Below are positions 10,016 to 17,813 of a DNA stretch of 64,000 nt, one piece after another; within the stretch, counting starts at the first letter, position 1, and the number at the start of each line of letters is the position of its first letter. Position numbers and translations under genes: made by a program. Source of the stretch: JAFAGX01 sp963759875 (GTDB lineage Bacteria > Acidobacteriota > Terriglobia > Terriglobales > Acidobacteriaceae); contig CAVXBB010000017.1 of assembly GCA_963759875.1 (NCBI GenBank), forward strand, positions 124,001-188,000, given 5' to 3'. The notes under the pieces are model-generated. The model was not told the origin of the DNA, did no database searches, and worked only from the letters and a program-made list of their open reading frames with translations.

Positions 10016-10178
10016 TACGCCACACCGGCAAGAGTGGGCTCGAACTGCGCCAGTTCGAACTGAGAGATGGCATAGCAATGCGCCAAGTTTCTCTTCCCGA
10101 GAACGTTCGTTCCCAGAATCGCTTCTCGGCGACTTCTACTTTTTCCATCAGTTCTTCGATCAGTTTTCCTGTATACAT
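10015..10178 (-). CDS. Small conserved dcw protein of about 55 residues (frameshifted)
   Basis: Starts MYTGKLIEELMEKVEVAEKR with ATG at 10176-10178 behind a good AGAGG site. After one or two single-base shifts the sequence continues AHCYAISQFELAQFEPTLAGVA and stops at 10015-10017. I recall similar small proteins (MYTGKLI...LAGVA) between rsmH and ftsL in other Acidobacteria, so I take it as a real lineage-specific gene. It is helical and charged, with no membrane segment. Its stop overlaps the ftsL start, implying translational coupling. Function unknown. Confidence 0.6.
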
Positions 10179-10352
10179 CGTGGCCTCTTTTCTACCCCCA
10201 ACAGAATCTCTCCGGAACGACATCGAGAGAAGGTGGAATTGCTTTTTCGCCCTTGTTGGAGAGGCGATGCCGCTCCGGAAACTTTTTTCAACTGCAGATT
10301 CCTCGCACGCTCTCGCAACGGCTCGGAATCACAACTTGTTAAAGATCTTGCC

Positions 10353-10372
10353 GGCACGACTGAAGTCGTGCC
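10353..10372. repeat. REP-like perfect hairpin just after rsmH
   Basis: GGCACGACT and AGTCGTGCC form a 9-bp perfect stem with a 2-nt loop, six bases past the corrected rsmH stop. The GGCACGACTTCAGTCGTGCC form resembles REP-like elements I recall from acidobacterial genomes. There is no T-run, so a stability or REP role fits better than a terminator. No second copy was seen in the window. Confidence 0.55.
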
Positions 10373-10377
10373 CTTCG

Positions 10378-11330
10378 CTAAATTTTTTCTGCGGCCCGCA
10401 ATTTCGCGCTGCGCGCTCGCGGATTGCGATCGATCTCTTCTTCGCCGGCGTTACCGGTTTTTTGGTCAGTAACCTGTAGTGATCTTGCTTTGTCCCTTCA
10501 CGGAAAGCATCTTTCACGATGCGGTCTTCCAGCGAGTGGAAGCTGATGATCACGAGCCGTCCGCCCGGTTTCAGCAACTGCGGGGCTGCTTCGAGCAGCT
10601 CCCGCAGGTCGTCCAATTCATGGTTTACGAAGATTCGGAGAGCCTGAAAGGTTCGCGTCGCGGGATGAATTCGCTCGTATTTCATTGGCCGGGCCGCGGC
10701 TGATATGACATCTGCAAGATGCGCGGTAGTTCGTATCGGCCGCGACCGGACAATGGCTCTGGCGATTCTCCGCGACCTCCTTTCCTCACCGAATTCGTAA
10801 ATCAGATCGGCGAGTGTGACCTCGTCAACCTGGTTTACCACTTGTTCGGCGGTCAGCTCGGCTTGCGGGTTCATTCGCATGTCGAGCGGTCCTTCCGCCT
10901 GAAAACTAAAGCCTCGCGCCGGGTCGCTGAGTTGCAGGCTGCTTACGCCAAGATCGGCCAGGATCCCGTCAACCCCGCCCTGCGTCACTGGTCCTACCGC
11001 GTTCGCAAGATCAGCGAATGAACCATGCAGCAAACTGATCTCCGGCCAGTCTGGGGTTGCCGGCGAGACGCCGCCGTTACCCAGCTTCTGCCGCGCGATT
11101 TCCAGCGCTGCAGGATCTTTATCGAGCCCAATCAAATGACCCGGTGCGCCGAGGCGTTTTGCGATTTCGTAACTGTGCCCGCCAAGGCCCACCGTGGCGT
11201 CGATATACGTCCCGCCACGCCTGACGGCTAAAAAGTCGATCGCTTCTTTTAAAAGAACCGGAACATGGCCAAACTCTTCTTCCTTGCCATGCCCACCCCG
11301 CTCGGGGGTGTCTGTTAAACCCTCGCCCAA
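10378..11330 (-). CDS. rsmH: RsmH (MraW), 16S rRNA m4C1402 methyltransferase, one frameshift
   Basis: SAM-dependent N4-methylation of C1402 in 16S rRNA. Family marks: HVPVLLKEAIDFL near the N-terminus, SAM loop DATVGLGGHS, and GILADLGVSSLQLSDPARGF. The open frame runs to 10329, but near 10445 it leaves the family. One added base gives the expected ending (EEEIDRNPRARSAKLRAAEKI) with a stop at 10378-10380. Corrected length is about 317 residues. The start is uncertain: the frame opens at a TTG (11330), while an ATG at 11290 would fit if a further indel exists nearby. Confidence 0.9.
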
Positions 11331-11372
11331 TTCGGGGCCCCCATCAAACCTGCCTCGGCTTGATGGGCCTGA

Positions 11373-11812
11373 CTAGATGCCCAGATCGTCGAGCGTCTTC
11401 TCATCCTCAGGCGTGAACGGTTGCTGCTCGATCTCCTTGCGATACGCTCCAGGTTGCGAACTTCCAGGTAACTCAGTTGCCCGGTCACAGCCACCTCGCC
11501 TTTGATCTGGGCCGCATCCCGCAGCAGTTGCGGCATGAGCAGCCGGCCTTGGCCATCCATCTCGACTTGCTGACCCCAGTAGTTCACTCGATCCAGAAAT
11601 TTCTTCTTCGTGGGATTGAAGGTGGAGAGCCCGGCCAACTTCTGCTCGATCCGCTCCCATTCCTCGAAGGGATACACTTGGGCAACCTTGCCATCGAAAC
11701 TGGTGATGTAGAATTGTTGACCGTACTTCTCGTCGATCACACGCTTGAATTCCGCCGGGACTTTGAGCCGTCCTTTTTCGTCCACGCGGGTTGGGTGATT
11801 GCCGCGAAACAT
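11373..11812 (-). CDS. mraZ: MraZ, dcw transcriptional regulator, one frameshift
   Basis: An AbrB-like double SpoVT fold protein that binds GTGG-type repeats in its own promoter. Both half-domain signatures are visible: DEKGRLKVPAEFK near the N-terminus and DGQGRLLMPQLLR around residue 85. The frame shifts near 11443, where CGTATCGC should probably be CGTTATCGC. The corrected tail is ERYRKEIEQQPFTPEDEKTLDDLGI with a stop at 11373, giving about 146 residues, typical for MraZ. It is the first gene of the cluster, roughly 205 nt downstream of the predicted transcription start. Confidence 0.92.
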
Positions 11813-11993
11813 GAGTTCTGCCCTTTAATGGGGCGCCGTACCTTTTAGCAGCTACAGCTGCCGCAACCACGAGGGAGGTAAAAGCGGTGCAAAAGCCATT
11901 CATTTCCGGTTCATTTGGGCTGTTTTTCGGGGTGTCAGCCACAAATTCCACTGGCGCCTCTCGGTTGGTTAGTTCTGCCCACGGCCATAACCG

Positions 11994-12023
11994 TTTGTAC
12001 CACTTTGGACCACTTTCACCCAC
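11994..12023 (-). promoter_or_regulatory. Putative MraZ operator: three GTGG repeats at 10-bp spacing
   Basis: On the minus strand three consecutive decamers read GTGGGTGAAA, GTGGTCCAAA and GTGGTACAAA. GTGG repeats spaced one helical turn apart are the known MraZ recognition pattern (TGGG repeats with 5-nt spacers in E. coli, AAAGTG repeats in mollicutes). The array starts immediately downstream of the -10 and covers the predicted transcription start, the right place for autorepression. Confidence 0.75.
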
Positions 12024-12051
12024 ATCCTACACCTAAACGGTTTGTTGTCAA
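12024..12051 (-). promoter_or_regulatory. Sigma-70-like promoter of the dcw cluster
   Basis: TTGACA at 12046-12051 and TAGGAT at 12024-12029 on the minus strand, separated by 16 bp. The -35 is a perfect consensus match. The predicted start is near 12017, inside the MraZ repeat array. Confidence 0.7.
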
Positions 12052-12247
12052 TAGGAAAGTTTTAGGTGACCAGAGGGAGAATTGATCGGAACGGAGAAGC
12101 TCAATAAATTGTGGATAACTGATCGGGTGACCACTAAACCTTGTGTTTTGGATTCAGGTTCGCGATTCACGGATGGGCCGCCAACCTCTTGCGAACGTTG
12201 GAAGCCCTGGGTACGAGCGTCTATCAACTTGTGCGAGATTACTTGGA

Positions 12248-13210
12248 TCACCTGGTTACGCACACAGCCGTGCGGAGCACGGCCGGCGCGATGTTGCTTC
12301 CGGTTACCAGTGCGACCACGTTGCCGCCGGTTTCTTTCGCTTGCATCAGTGCCGCGGTGGCAGCAGCACCCGCGGGTTCCGCGACAATGTGTTCCTCAAA
12401 CAGCAAATACCGGATTGCCAAAAGCATCTGGTTTTCGCTCACCAAGCGAACGTCATCAACGAGTTCTCGGATTTCAGTCACATTCTCTGGTTCTGGAGTG
12501 CGCGTGGCCAGGCCATCAGCGATAGTGTCACAGGTTTCGGTGCTGATGGTTTTTCCTTCCTTCCACGAGAGGTAATACGAAGGTGCGCGTTCAGCCTGCA
12601 CGCCGATGATTCTTATTTTTGGCGAACGATATTTTGCAACCGTGGCTAATCCTCGAATCAGTGCAGTGTCACCCATCGGAACGTAAATCGCATCGGTCGC
12701 GGGGTGCTGATCGAAAATCTCGCAGGCGATTGTGGCGGGGCCGGCGGGCAGGTCCGGGTCGGTTGCATCGTTAAGGAAGTAGATGCCATCCCGCTTGGAA
12801 TACGCAGCTGCCGCCTGGAAGGCATCGGCGCTGTCTGCGCCACCTGTTTCCACAATCTGAGCACCCAATTCCTTGATCTTGGCGAGTTTCACCGGATTTG
12901 GATTTGCGGGAAGGAAAATCCTGGCCGGAACGCCGAGCAATTTTGCGGCGTAGGCGACCGCTGCGCCATGATTGCCAGTGCTGCATGCGGTAACTTCCAG
13001 TATTTTTCGGCGGGAGAGATTAACCGAGAGCCCGAAGAGAGCGCCACGGGGCTTGAACGAGCCGGTTGGAAGATCTGTTTCAAGCTTCAGGAAAACGTTA
13101 GTGCCGGTAAGCCGCGACAGTGACCGAGCTGGAACTAACCGGGTAACAGGCAGGTACCGTGCCAGCAGTGTTTGTGCTTCGCGAATGGTCGGTGTTGTGA
13201 GCGTAGTCAT
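12248..13210 (-). CDS. Threonine/serine dehydratase-like PLP enzyme
   Basis: A fold-type II PLP enzyme of 320 residues. The PLP lysine is in TGSFKPRGA (Lys53), the substrate loop is TACSTGNHGAAVAYAA, and a glycine-rich phosphate loop (PMGDTALIRG) follows. It has no C-terminal ACT regulatory domain, so it resembles catabolic threonine dehydratase or serine racemase-type enzymes more than IlvA. The substrate cannot be fixed from sequence. The ATG at 13210 was chosen over the longer frame because AAGG sits at the right distance. It is divergent from the OmpA-domain gene. Confidence 0.8.
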   Translation of the reverse strand: MTTLTTPTIREAQTLLARYLPVTRLVPARSLSRLTGTNVFLKLETDLPTGSFKPRGALFGLSVNLSRRKILEVTACSTGNHGAAVAYAAKLLGVPARIFLPANPNPVKLAKIKELGAQIVETGGADSADAFQAAAAYSKRDGIYFLNDATDPDLPAGPATIACEIFDQHPATDAIYVPMGDTALIRGLATVAKYRSPKIRIIGVQAERAPSYYLSWKEGKTISTETCDTIADGLATRTPEPENVTEIRELVDDVRLVSENQMLLAIRYLLFEEHIVAEPAGAAATAALMQAKETGGNVVALVTGSNIAPAVLRTAVCVTR

Positions 13211-13347
13211 AGCCTTCCCGGGTACACATCTTACACAGTGACCTTCGATAGTCTCCCCACCTTGAGGAACTCCCAGAGGGTGTGCTCTCATTGGAACATT
13301 CATTTTCCAAAACTTCAGTATCGCCAAAAAAATGTGAGGGCTGCTGT

Positions 13348-14955
13348 ATGAAGAAGTATCTGACCGCGTTGTGCGTAGTAGGTTTCGCGAGTTTCACCTG
13401 GGCTCAAGACAATTCCGCTCAAGTCCAGCCGATGGATCAAACGCCGGTGTTCCGCGTGAAAGTGGTTTCGCGCACCACGAAGGCGGTGAACTATCGGCAT
13501 CGGGGCGGCTCGACCACCGTGGATTTCAAAGGCACGAGCCTCATGCCCGAGGCTACCGGGCACGCAAAAGTTGACGGCAAGGAAGGTCGCCTCGCGATCA
13601 GTGCCGAAGTGCAGCATCTGCAGCCAGCGACGAAGTTCGGCGGGCAATATCTCACGTATGTACTGTGGGCGATCACACCCGAAGGGCGTTCGGTGAATCT
13701 CGGGGAAATGGTGCCCAACGGCGATGGCAAGAGCAAGATCGACGTCACAACCGATCTGCAGGCATTCGGCTTAGTCATAACGGCGGAGCCGTATTTCGCG
13801 GTCACGCACCCAAGCGATCTAGTAGTGGTCGAGAATGTCGTTCGCCAGGAAACCAAGGGATTCGAAGAGCCAATTGATGCGAAGTTTGACATGCTGGAAG
13901 GCGGTGAATACACGGTCGATGTTCCTGCCGATCAGCTTCCGTCCGCAAAAGCCGCTCCGAACACCCCTCTTGACCTGCTGGAAGCGCGCAATGCGGTTGC
14001 GATCGCCAAAGCTGCGGGTGCGCAGCAGTATGCCGGTGATTCGCTCAGCAAAGCCGAGGATTTCCTGACGCGGGCGGAAGATTATTTGCAGCGTAAACAA
14101 GGGAGGACGCCGATTGGGACTGCCTCGCGCGGTGCAACGGAGATGGCAGAAGATGCACGCGTATTAACGCTCAAAAAGAAGGAAGAAGAGCGCGTGGCCA
14201 GCGAAAAACGCGCGATGCAGGAAGCACAAGAAAAGGCTGAGGCTGACGCCAAGGCTGCGGCAGAAGCCGAAACGAAAGCCAAGGCTCAGGCTGAAGAAGA
14301 TGCGCGACGCCGTGCGCAGGCTGAAGCGGATCGTGCGGCTGCTGAAAAAGCTCAGGCGCAAGCGGAGCAACAGCAAGTAGCAGCTTTAGCCGCGCAGCAA
14401 AAAGCTCAGGCACAGGCCGAACAAGCGGAAAAAGAAAAGCAGGAAGCGATCCGGCAGAAAGAAGAAATGCGCGCCCGACTGCTTAAACAGCTCAATCAAG
14501 TGCTAGAAACCAGAGATACGGATCGTGGTCTTGTGGTGAGCATGCCTGATGTTCTGTTTGATCCGGGACAATACACGTTAAAACCTGCGGCCCGTGAGCG
14601 GTTGGCTCGCATCTCCGGCATCGTGCTTGCCTATCCTGAGTTAAAACTGCAAATCGAGGGATATACAGACAGTACCGGCAGCGATGAATTTAACCAGCGG
14701 CTTTCGGAAAAGCGTGCCGGAACGGTTCGTGATTACCTGGTGGACTCTGGCATTTCAATTAACAACGTGTTTGCTAAAGGCATGGGGAAAGCGGATCCGA
14801 TAGCAGACAATTCGACGGCCGCGGGCCGCAAGCTGAACCGCCGGGTAGAGATGATCGTGTCAGGCGACGTGATCGGCGATGTCGAGGCATCGCAAACTGG
14901 CGCGAACGGGGCTCCGCCCGCGGATGCTGAACCGCCTGCGACACCTCCCAAGTAG
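13348..14955 (+). CDS. OmpA-domain outer-membrane protein with long coiled coil
   Basis: A 535-residue exported protein. An N-terminal signal peptide (MKKYLTALCVVGFASFTWAQ) is followed by a beta-rich region to about residue 210, a DUF4398-like helical segment (AIAKAAGAQQYAGDSLSKAE), a very Ala/Glu/Lys/Gln-rich coiled coil (about 265-390), and an OmpA C-terminal peptidoglycan-binding domain (VLFDPGQYTLKPAARERL, then GYTDSTGSDEFNQRLSEKRA). It probably tethers the outer membrane to peptidoglycan. AGGG precedes the ATG. The coiled coil may span the periplasm. Confidence 0.88.
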   Translation: MKKYLTALCVVGFASFTWAQDNSAQVQPMDQTPVFRVKVVSRTTKAVNYRHRGGSTTVDFKGTSLMPEATGHAKVDGKEGRLAISAEVQHLQPATKFGGQYLTYVLWAITPEGRSVNLGEMVPNGDGKSKIDVTTDLQAFGLVITAEPYFAVTHPSDLVVVENVVRQETKGFEEPIDAKFDMLEGGEYTVDVPADQLPSAKAAPNTPLDLLEARNAVAIAKAAGAQQYAGDSLSKAEDFLTRAEDYLQRKQGRTPIGTASRGATEMAEDARVLTLKKKEEERVASEKRAMQEAQEKAEADAKAAAEAETKAKAQAEEDARRRAQAEADRAAAEKAQAQAEQQQVAALAAQQKAQAQAEQAEKEKQEAIRQKEEMRARLLKQLNQVLETRDTDRGLVVSMPDVLFDPGQYTLKPAARERLARISGIVLAYPELKLQIEGYTDSTGSDEFNQRLSEKRAGTVRDYLVDSGISINNVFAKGMGKADPIADNSTAAGRKLNRRVEMIVSGDVIGDVEASQTGANGAPPADAEPPATPPK

Positions 14956-14969
14956 ATTTCCTCTCGGCT

Positions 14970-15080
14970 GGATGCTGGATATCTGGGTGGGATGTATTCT
15001 CGCAACGTTTGTGGCGGGGTGGGTCTACAAAGATGCGACCGAAACTCGACCGGCTTCCCTGGCAAGCAAAGCCGGAAGTT
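14970..15080 (+). CDS. Possible 36-residue membrane peptide
   Basis: An ATG at 14970 opens MLDIWVGCILATFVAGWVYK, a single hydrophobic segment, and ends in a polar tail (stop at 15078-15080). There is no Shine-Dalgarno and no family I recognise. It fills the gap between the OmpA-domain gene and the convergent ybjQ gene and may be chance coding. Confidence 0.2.
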
Positions 15081-15103
15081 AAGTTGCGCCGAGAGAATGT
15101 AGA

Positions 15104-15469
15104 TTAGCGGTTGGGCTCGACGTAGACCGCTGTCCCGTATGCCAAGACTTCGGTTACGCCCTGCATGATTTCAGTTGCATCGTAGCGCGCACCGACGACT
15201 GCGTTGCCGCCCAGTTCGGCTGCATGCTGCAACATGACATCGAAAGCTTCGGCGCGGGTCTTCTCGCAGAGATTGGTCAGCAGCGTAATGTTGCCGCCGA
15301 TCAGAGTCTGTAGACTGGCGCCAATTGTGCCAAAGATGGAACGCGAGCGGACTACGATTCCGCGCACTACTCCCAGCGTGCGCACTACCCGAAATCCATC
15401 TAATTCAAATTGCGTGGTCACCATGCTGTGGGCGACCATTTTGCCGGGCGCGGCATAGCTCATCCCCAT
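15104..15469 (-). CDS. YbjQ-family (UPF0145) protein
   Basis: A 121-residue member of the UPF0145/YbjQ family. The family hallmarks are an N-terminal strand with GVVRGIVVRSRSI, a helix with ARAEAFDVMLQHAAELG-like spacing, and the segment GGNAVVGARYDATEI. The family forms pentamers of unknown function in the cytoplasm. A strong GGAGG precedes the ATG. It lies 24 bp after the molybdopterin oxidoreductase gene on the same strand, so cotranscription with that redox pair is likely. Confidence 0.85.
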   Translation of the reverse strand: MGMSYAAPGKMVAHSMVTTQFELDGFRVVRTLGVVRGIVVRSRSIFGTIGASLQTLIGGNITLLTNLCEKTRAEAFDVMLQHAAELGGNAVVGARYDATEIMQGVTEVLAYGTAVYVEPNR

Positions 15470-15493
15470 CGTTGTCCTCCCACGGTTATTGAC

Positions 15494-16252
15494 TCAGATG
15501 CCCGCGTACCAGGCATAGCCGTCTTCTGCATTTGCACCACCGAGGCCCTTGCCGAAGCCCTTGAGCGAGTCGGTGATCGTCAGGCGGGTGATGAATTTAA
15601 CGCTTTTGTAGCCGAGTTGGCGGGGCACACGCAGCCGCAGCGGGCCACCGAAGCCCACCGGAAGATTGCCGTCATTCATCGCATACGTCACGAGAGTCTG
15701 GGGGTGCAAAGCGTCGGCCATGTCGATGCTCTCCCACCAGTCGGGCTCGATGGAGAAGTACACGACATATCGCGCCTGCGGCTGAACGCCGCAGGCATTG
15801 AGAACTTCATGCAGCGGCGCTCCGATCCACTCAGCGATATAGGACCAGCCTTCCTCACAGACTACCTCGGTGATTTGGCTACGGACGGGAAGAGTCCGGA
15901 GGTCGGCCACAGAGAAGGAAATCGGACGGGCAACCATGCCATCAACTAGGAGCCGCCAGTCTGCGAACCCGATCGCCTGGTGACGTTTGAAGGCATCGTT
16001 GAACGGCGCAATTTCGTTGGCGAAAGGCGTCTTCGAAATCATGCTGCGAGGAAATTCGCGGGCCAACGAGTGCGTTGTCAGCAATCGTTGTGCGGCGTAG
16101 GTCAGGGTTTCGCCGGGGCCGAAGATTCCGCCACCGTCGGGCGGCACCAATCCATAGCGCCTTGCCAGGGCGACGGCCGCGCCTACACCCGACAGGCCTG
16201 CGGTCGTAGCAAGACCAGCGGTGACGAACTTGCGCCGTGAGATTTTGCTCAT
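15494..16252 (-). CDS. Tat-exported molybdopterin oxidoreductase (sulfite oxidase fold)
   Basis: A 252-residue periplasmic oxidoreductase. The twin-arginine signal is SRRKFVTAGLA at the N-terminus. The core is the oxidoreductase molybdopterin-binding domain, with the probable Mo ligand Cys132 in VVCEEGWS, and a C-terminal VPRQLGYKSVKFI segment typical of the MsrP/sulfite-oxidase superfamily. The cytochrome b561-type gene ends 11 bp upstream, which suggests a membrane quinone-linked pair. The substrate is unknown. It is shorter and clearly different from MsrP at 42472. GAGG precedes the ATG. Confidence 0.85.
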   Translation of the reverse strand: MSKISRRKFVTAGLATTAGLSGVGAAVALARRYGLVPPDGGGIFGPGETLTYAAQRLLTTHSLAREFPRSMISKTPFANEIAPFNDAFKRHQAIGFADWRLLVDGMVARPISFSVADLRTLPVRSQITEVVCEEGWSYIAEWIGAPLHEVLNACGVQPQARYVVYFSIEPDWWESIDMADALHPQTLVTYAMNDGNLPVGFGGPLRLRVPRQLGYKSVKFITRLTITDSLKGFGKGLGGANAEDGYAWYAGI

Positions 16253-16262
16253 ACGTGCTCCT

Positions 16263-17033
16263 CTAATCTGTGCTCCTGGGCGTCAGCACGATGCCGCCAG
16301 TCATCGCTCCGACAATCGTTCGTCCGGTAATCATGGCCCGCATGCGAGTGGTGAATCCTGCGAAAACAACCATGGCGACGTGGACAATAAGAAAGAGCAG
16401 GAGAAACGCCGACACGAAGAAATGAAGAGTACGCGCGGATTGTCGTCCGCCCAGCACATTCACGGCTGCCGGGAACGCAGAATTAAAAGCGGGTGACAGA
16501 GCCAGACCGGTCCAGATCACCAGCGGAAACAGGACAAAGATGACGAACAGGTATGAGGCCCGCTGCACTACGTTATATGAAAACGCTTCGACTGCATCCG
16601 GCCGGGTGAGGCGAAGGTGCTTTGCCATGACCGTCGCGAACGCCCGCCAGGTCCTGTCCGGCGGAGCTGGAAAAAGGTTGCTGCGGAAGTGCCCGGTCCA
16701 CAAACCCCAGATGGCATAGAGGAGGCCGGTCAGCACTACGGCCCATGCCGCCTCAAAGTGGAGATAGCGGCTCCAGCCATTCTGGTCGGGCATCACGTAG
16801 CCGTAACCCGTGGGAACCAAATTCCTTGAAGCGGGGATCGGGATTTTGAACAGCGGAGTGGTCAGATCGTTGCCAGTTTCGCCCCAATAGAAACGGGGGT
16901 GGGAGATCACGATCTCCGCTCCGGTGATGAGCAGGGCAAAAAAACAGATTGCCGTGATCCAGTGCGTCACGCGGACAAACCCAGCGTGCCGCGGAGCTTC
17001 CGAATGTACGAGGGTGGCGGCAGCGTCGGGCAC
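16263..17033 (-). CDS. Cytochrome b561-type membrane heme protein
   Basis: A 256-residue membrane protein with four hydrophobic segments and histidines placed for two b hemes: VTHWITAICFF, YLHFEAAWAVV, then LHFFVSA and IVHVAMVVFAG. It resembles the hydrogenase/formate dehydrogenase-type b561 subunits. Being directly upstream of the Tat molybdoenzyme, it most likely carries electrons between that enzyme and the quinone pool. The start is a GTG (17033) with no obvious Shine-Dalgarno, so it could be a little shorter. Confidence 0.8.
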   Translation of the reverse strand: MPDAAATLVHSEAPRHAGFVRVTHWITAICFFALLITGAEIVISHPRFYWGETGNDLTTPLFKIPIPASRNLVPTGYGYVMPDQNGWSRYLHFEAAWAVVLTGLLYAIWGLWTGHFRSNLFPAPPDRTWRAFATVMAKHLRLTRPDAVEAFSYNVVQRASYLFVIFVLFPLVIWTGLALSPAFNSAFPAAVNVLGGRQSARTLHFFVSAFLLLFLIVHVAMVVFAGFTTRMRAMITGRTIVGAMTGGIVLTPRSTD

Positions 17034-17127
17034 GTCGGAAAGAATAGCATGCAGGTGGCCGCGAACGCGTCACAGCGGCGTCACAATCAAATTTGAAATT
17101 TGCAAATATTAGCCAGGGGAGAATTGT

Positions 17128-17577
17128 GGCAGCCGGACCTGTAAGCCGAATTCTGTCCGCCGGATTGCTCCAGCGGGACGGTCATTCCTCTAGGCCGCGC
17201 ATTGCTGTGCGGCTCAAGCGACCTACCCGGAGGTTGCACGCACCGAGCCAGCACGTGCCCAGGTGAGCTTTCGCTCCAGCCTGAGCTCCCTCCCTATTTG
17301 GTCTTGCTCCGTGTGGGGTTTACCATGCCTGCCGCATTGCTGCGCCAGCGGTGCGCTCTTACCGCACCTTTTCACCCTTACCTCGCCCATTCTCGAAGGA
17401 GCACCGTGAGCAGCATGCTCCCACCAGAATGGGCGGGGCGGTATGTTTTCTGTGGCACTTTCCGTCGGACGGACTTGAATCCGCCCTCCCGGACGTTATC
17501 CGGCACACTGCTCTGTGGAGTTCGGACTTTCCTCCCCCGCTCTTGACGAACAGGAGCGACCGTCCGGTCCAGCTGCC
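17128..17577 (-). ncRNA. rnpB: RNase P RNA
   Basis: The catalytic RNA of RNase P. Read on the minus strand, the 5' part holds the universal GAGGAAAGTCCGAACTCC segment (17520-17545 region), and the 3' end reads GAATTCGGCTTACAGGTCC, both diagnostic of bacterial type A RNase P RNA. The ends were set by the P1 helix: GGCAGCTGGACC (17566-17577) pairs with GGTCCGGCTGCC (17128-17139). Length is about 450 nt. A TATAAT lies about ten bases upstream of the 5' end. Confidence 0.96.
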
Positions 17578-17586
17578 AACTTAGTC

Positions 17587-17592
17587 ATTATA
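17587..17592 (-). promoter_or_regulatory. -10 element of rnpB
   Basis: A perfect TATAAT on the minus strand puts the transcription start near 17579-17580, two or three bases from the P1-defined end of the RNase P RNA. No good -35 is visible at 17 bp. Confidence 0.6.
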
Positions 17593-17813
17593 TTCGATGC
17601 CCGATGCTGGGCCTGGCTTGGCTGGTTCATTACCGCGCCACAAGAGTTCAGCCCCGCACCATAGGAATAAACTTCTTCGCACAGGTAAGCGGCCTATATT
17701 CGTAACAGCAATCCATCAACAGGATAGCCGACCGGCTCGCCGGACCGGCGACATCGCGACAGGCTGATCAACGGGCTGAGCGGCTCCTGAATTTGGTGTG
17801 AAGGGTGGCAGTT

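Larger units (their letters stand above)
11813..12247. other. Intergenic region upstream of mraZ
   Basis: About 435 bp without a convincing gene. It holds the mraZ promoter and operator (11994-12051) and a leader of about 205 nt before mraZ. A minus-strand frame opens within the leader but has no family resemblance and runs into mraZ out of frame. From 12052 to 12247, downstream of the convergently oriented part, I see nothing recognisable. Confidence 0.6.

Noticed and set aside
11813..12023. Leader reading frame upstream of mraZ (12023 to 11373 on the minus strand)
   Set aside because: It merely runs through the mraZ leader and then into mraZ out of frame, with no family resemblance and no ribosome site.
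17202..17584. Overlapping plus-strand reading frames of 77-114 residues
   Set aside because: They lie within the RNase P RNA gene, whose conserved segments explain the sequence.
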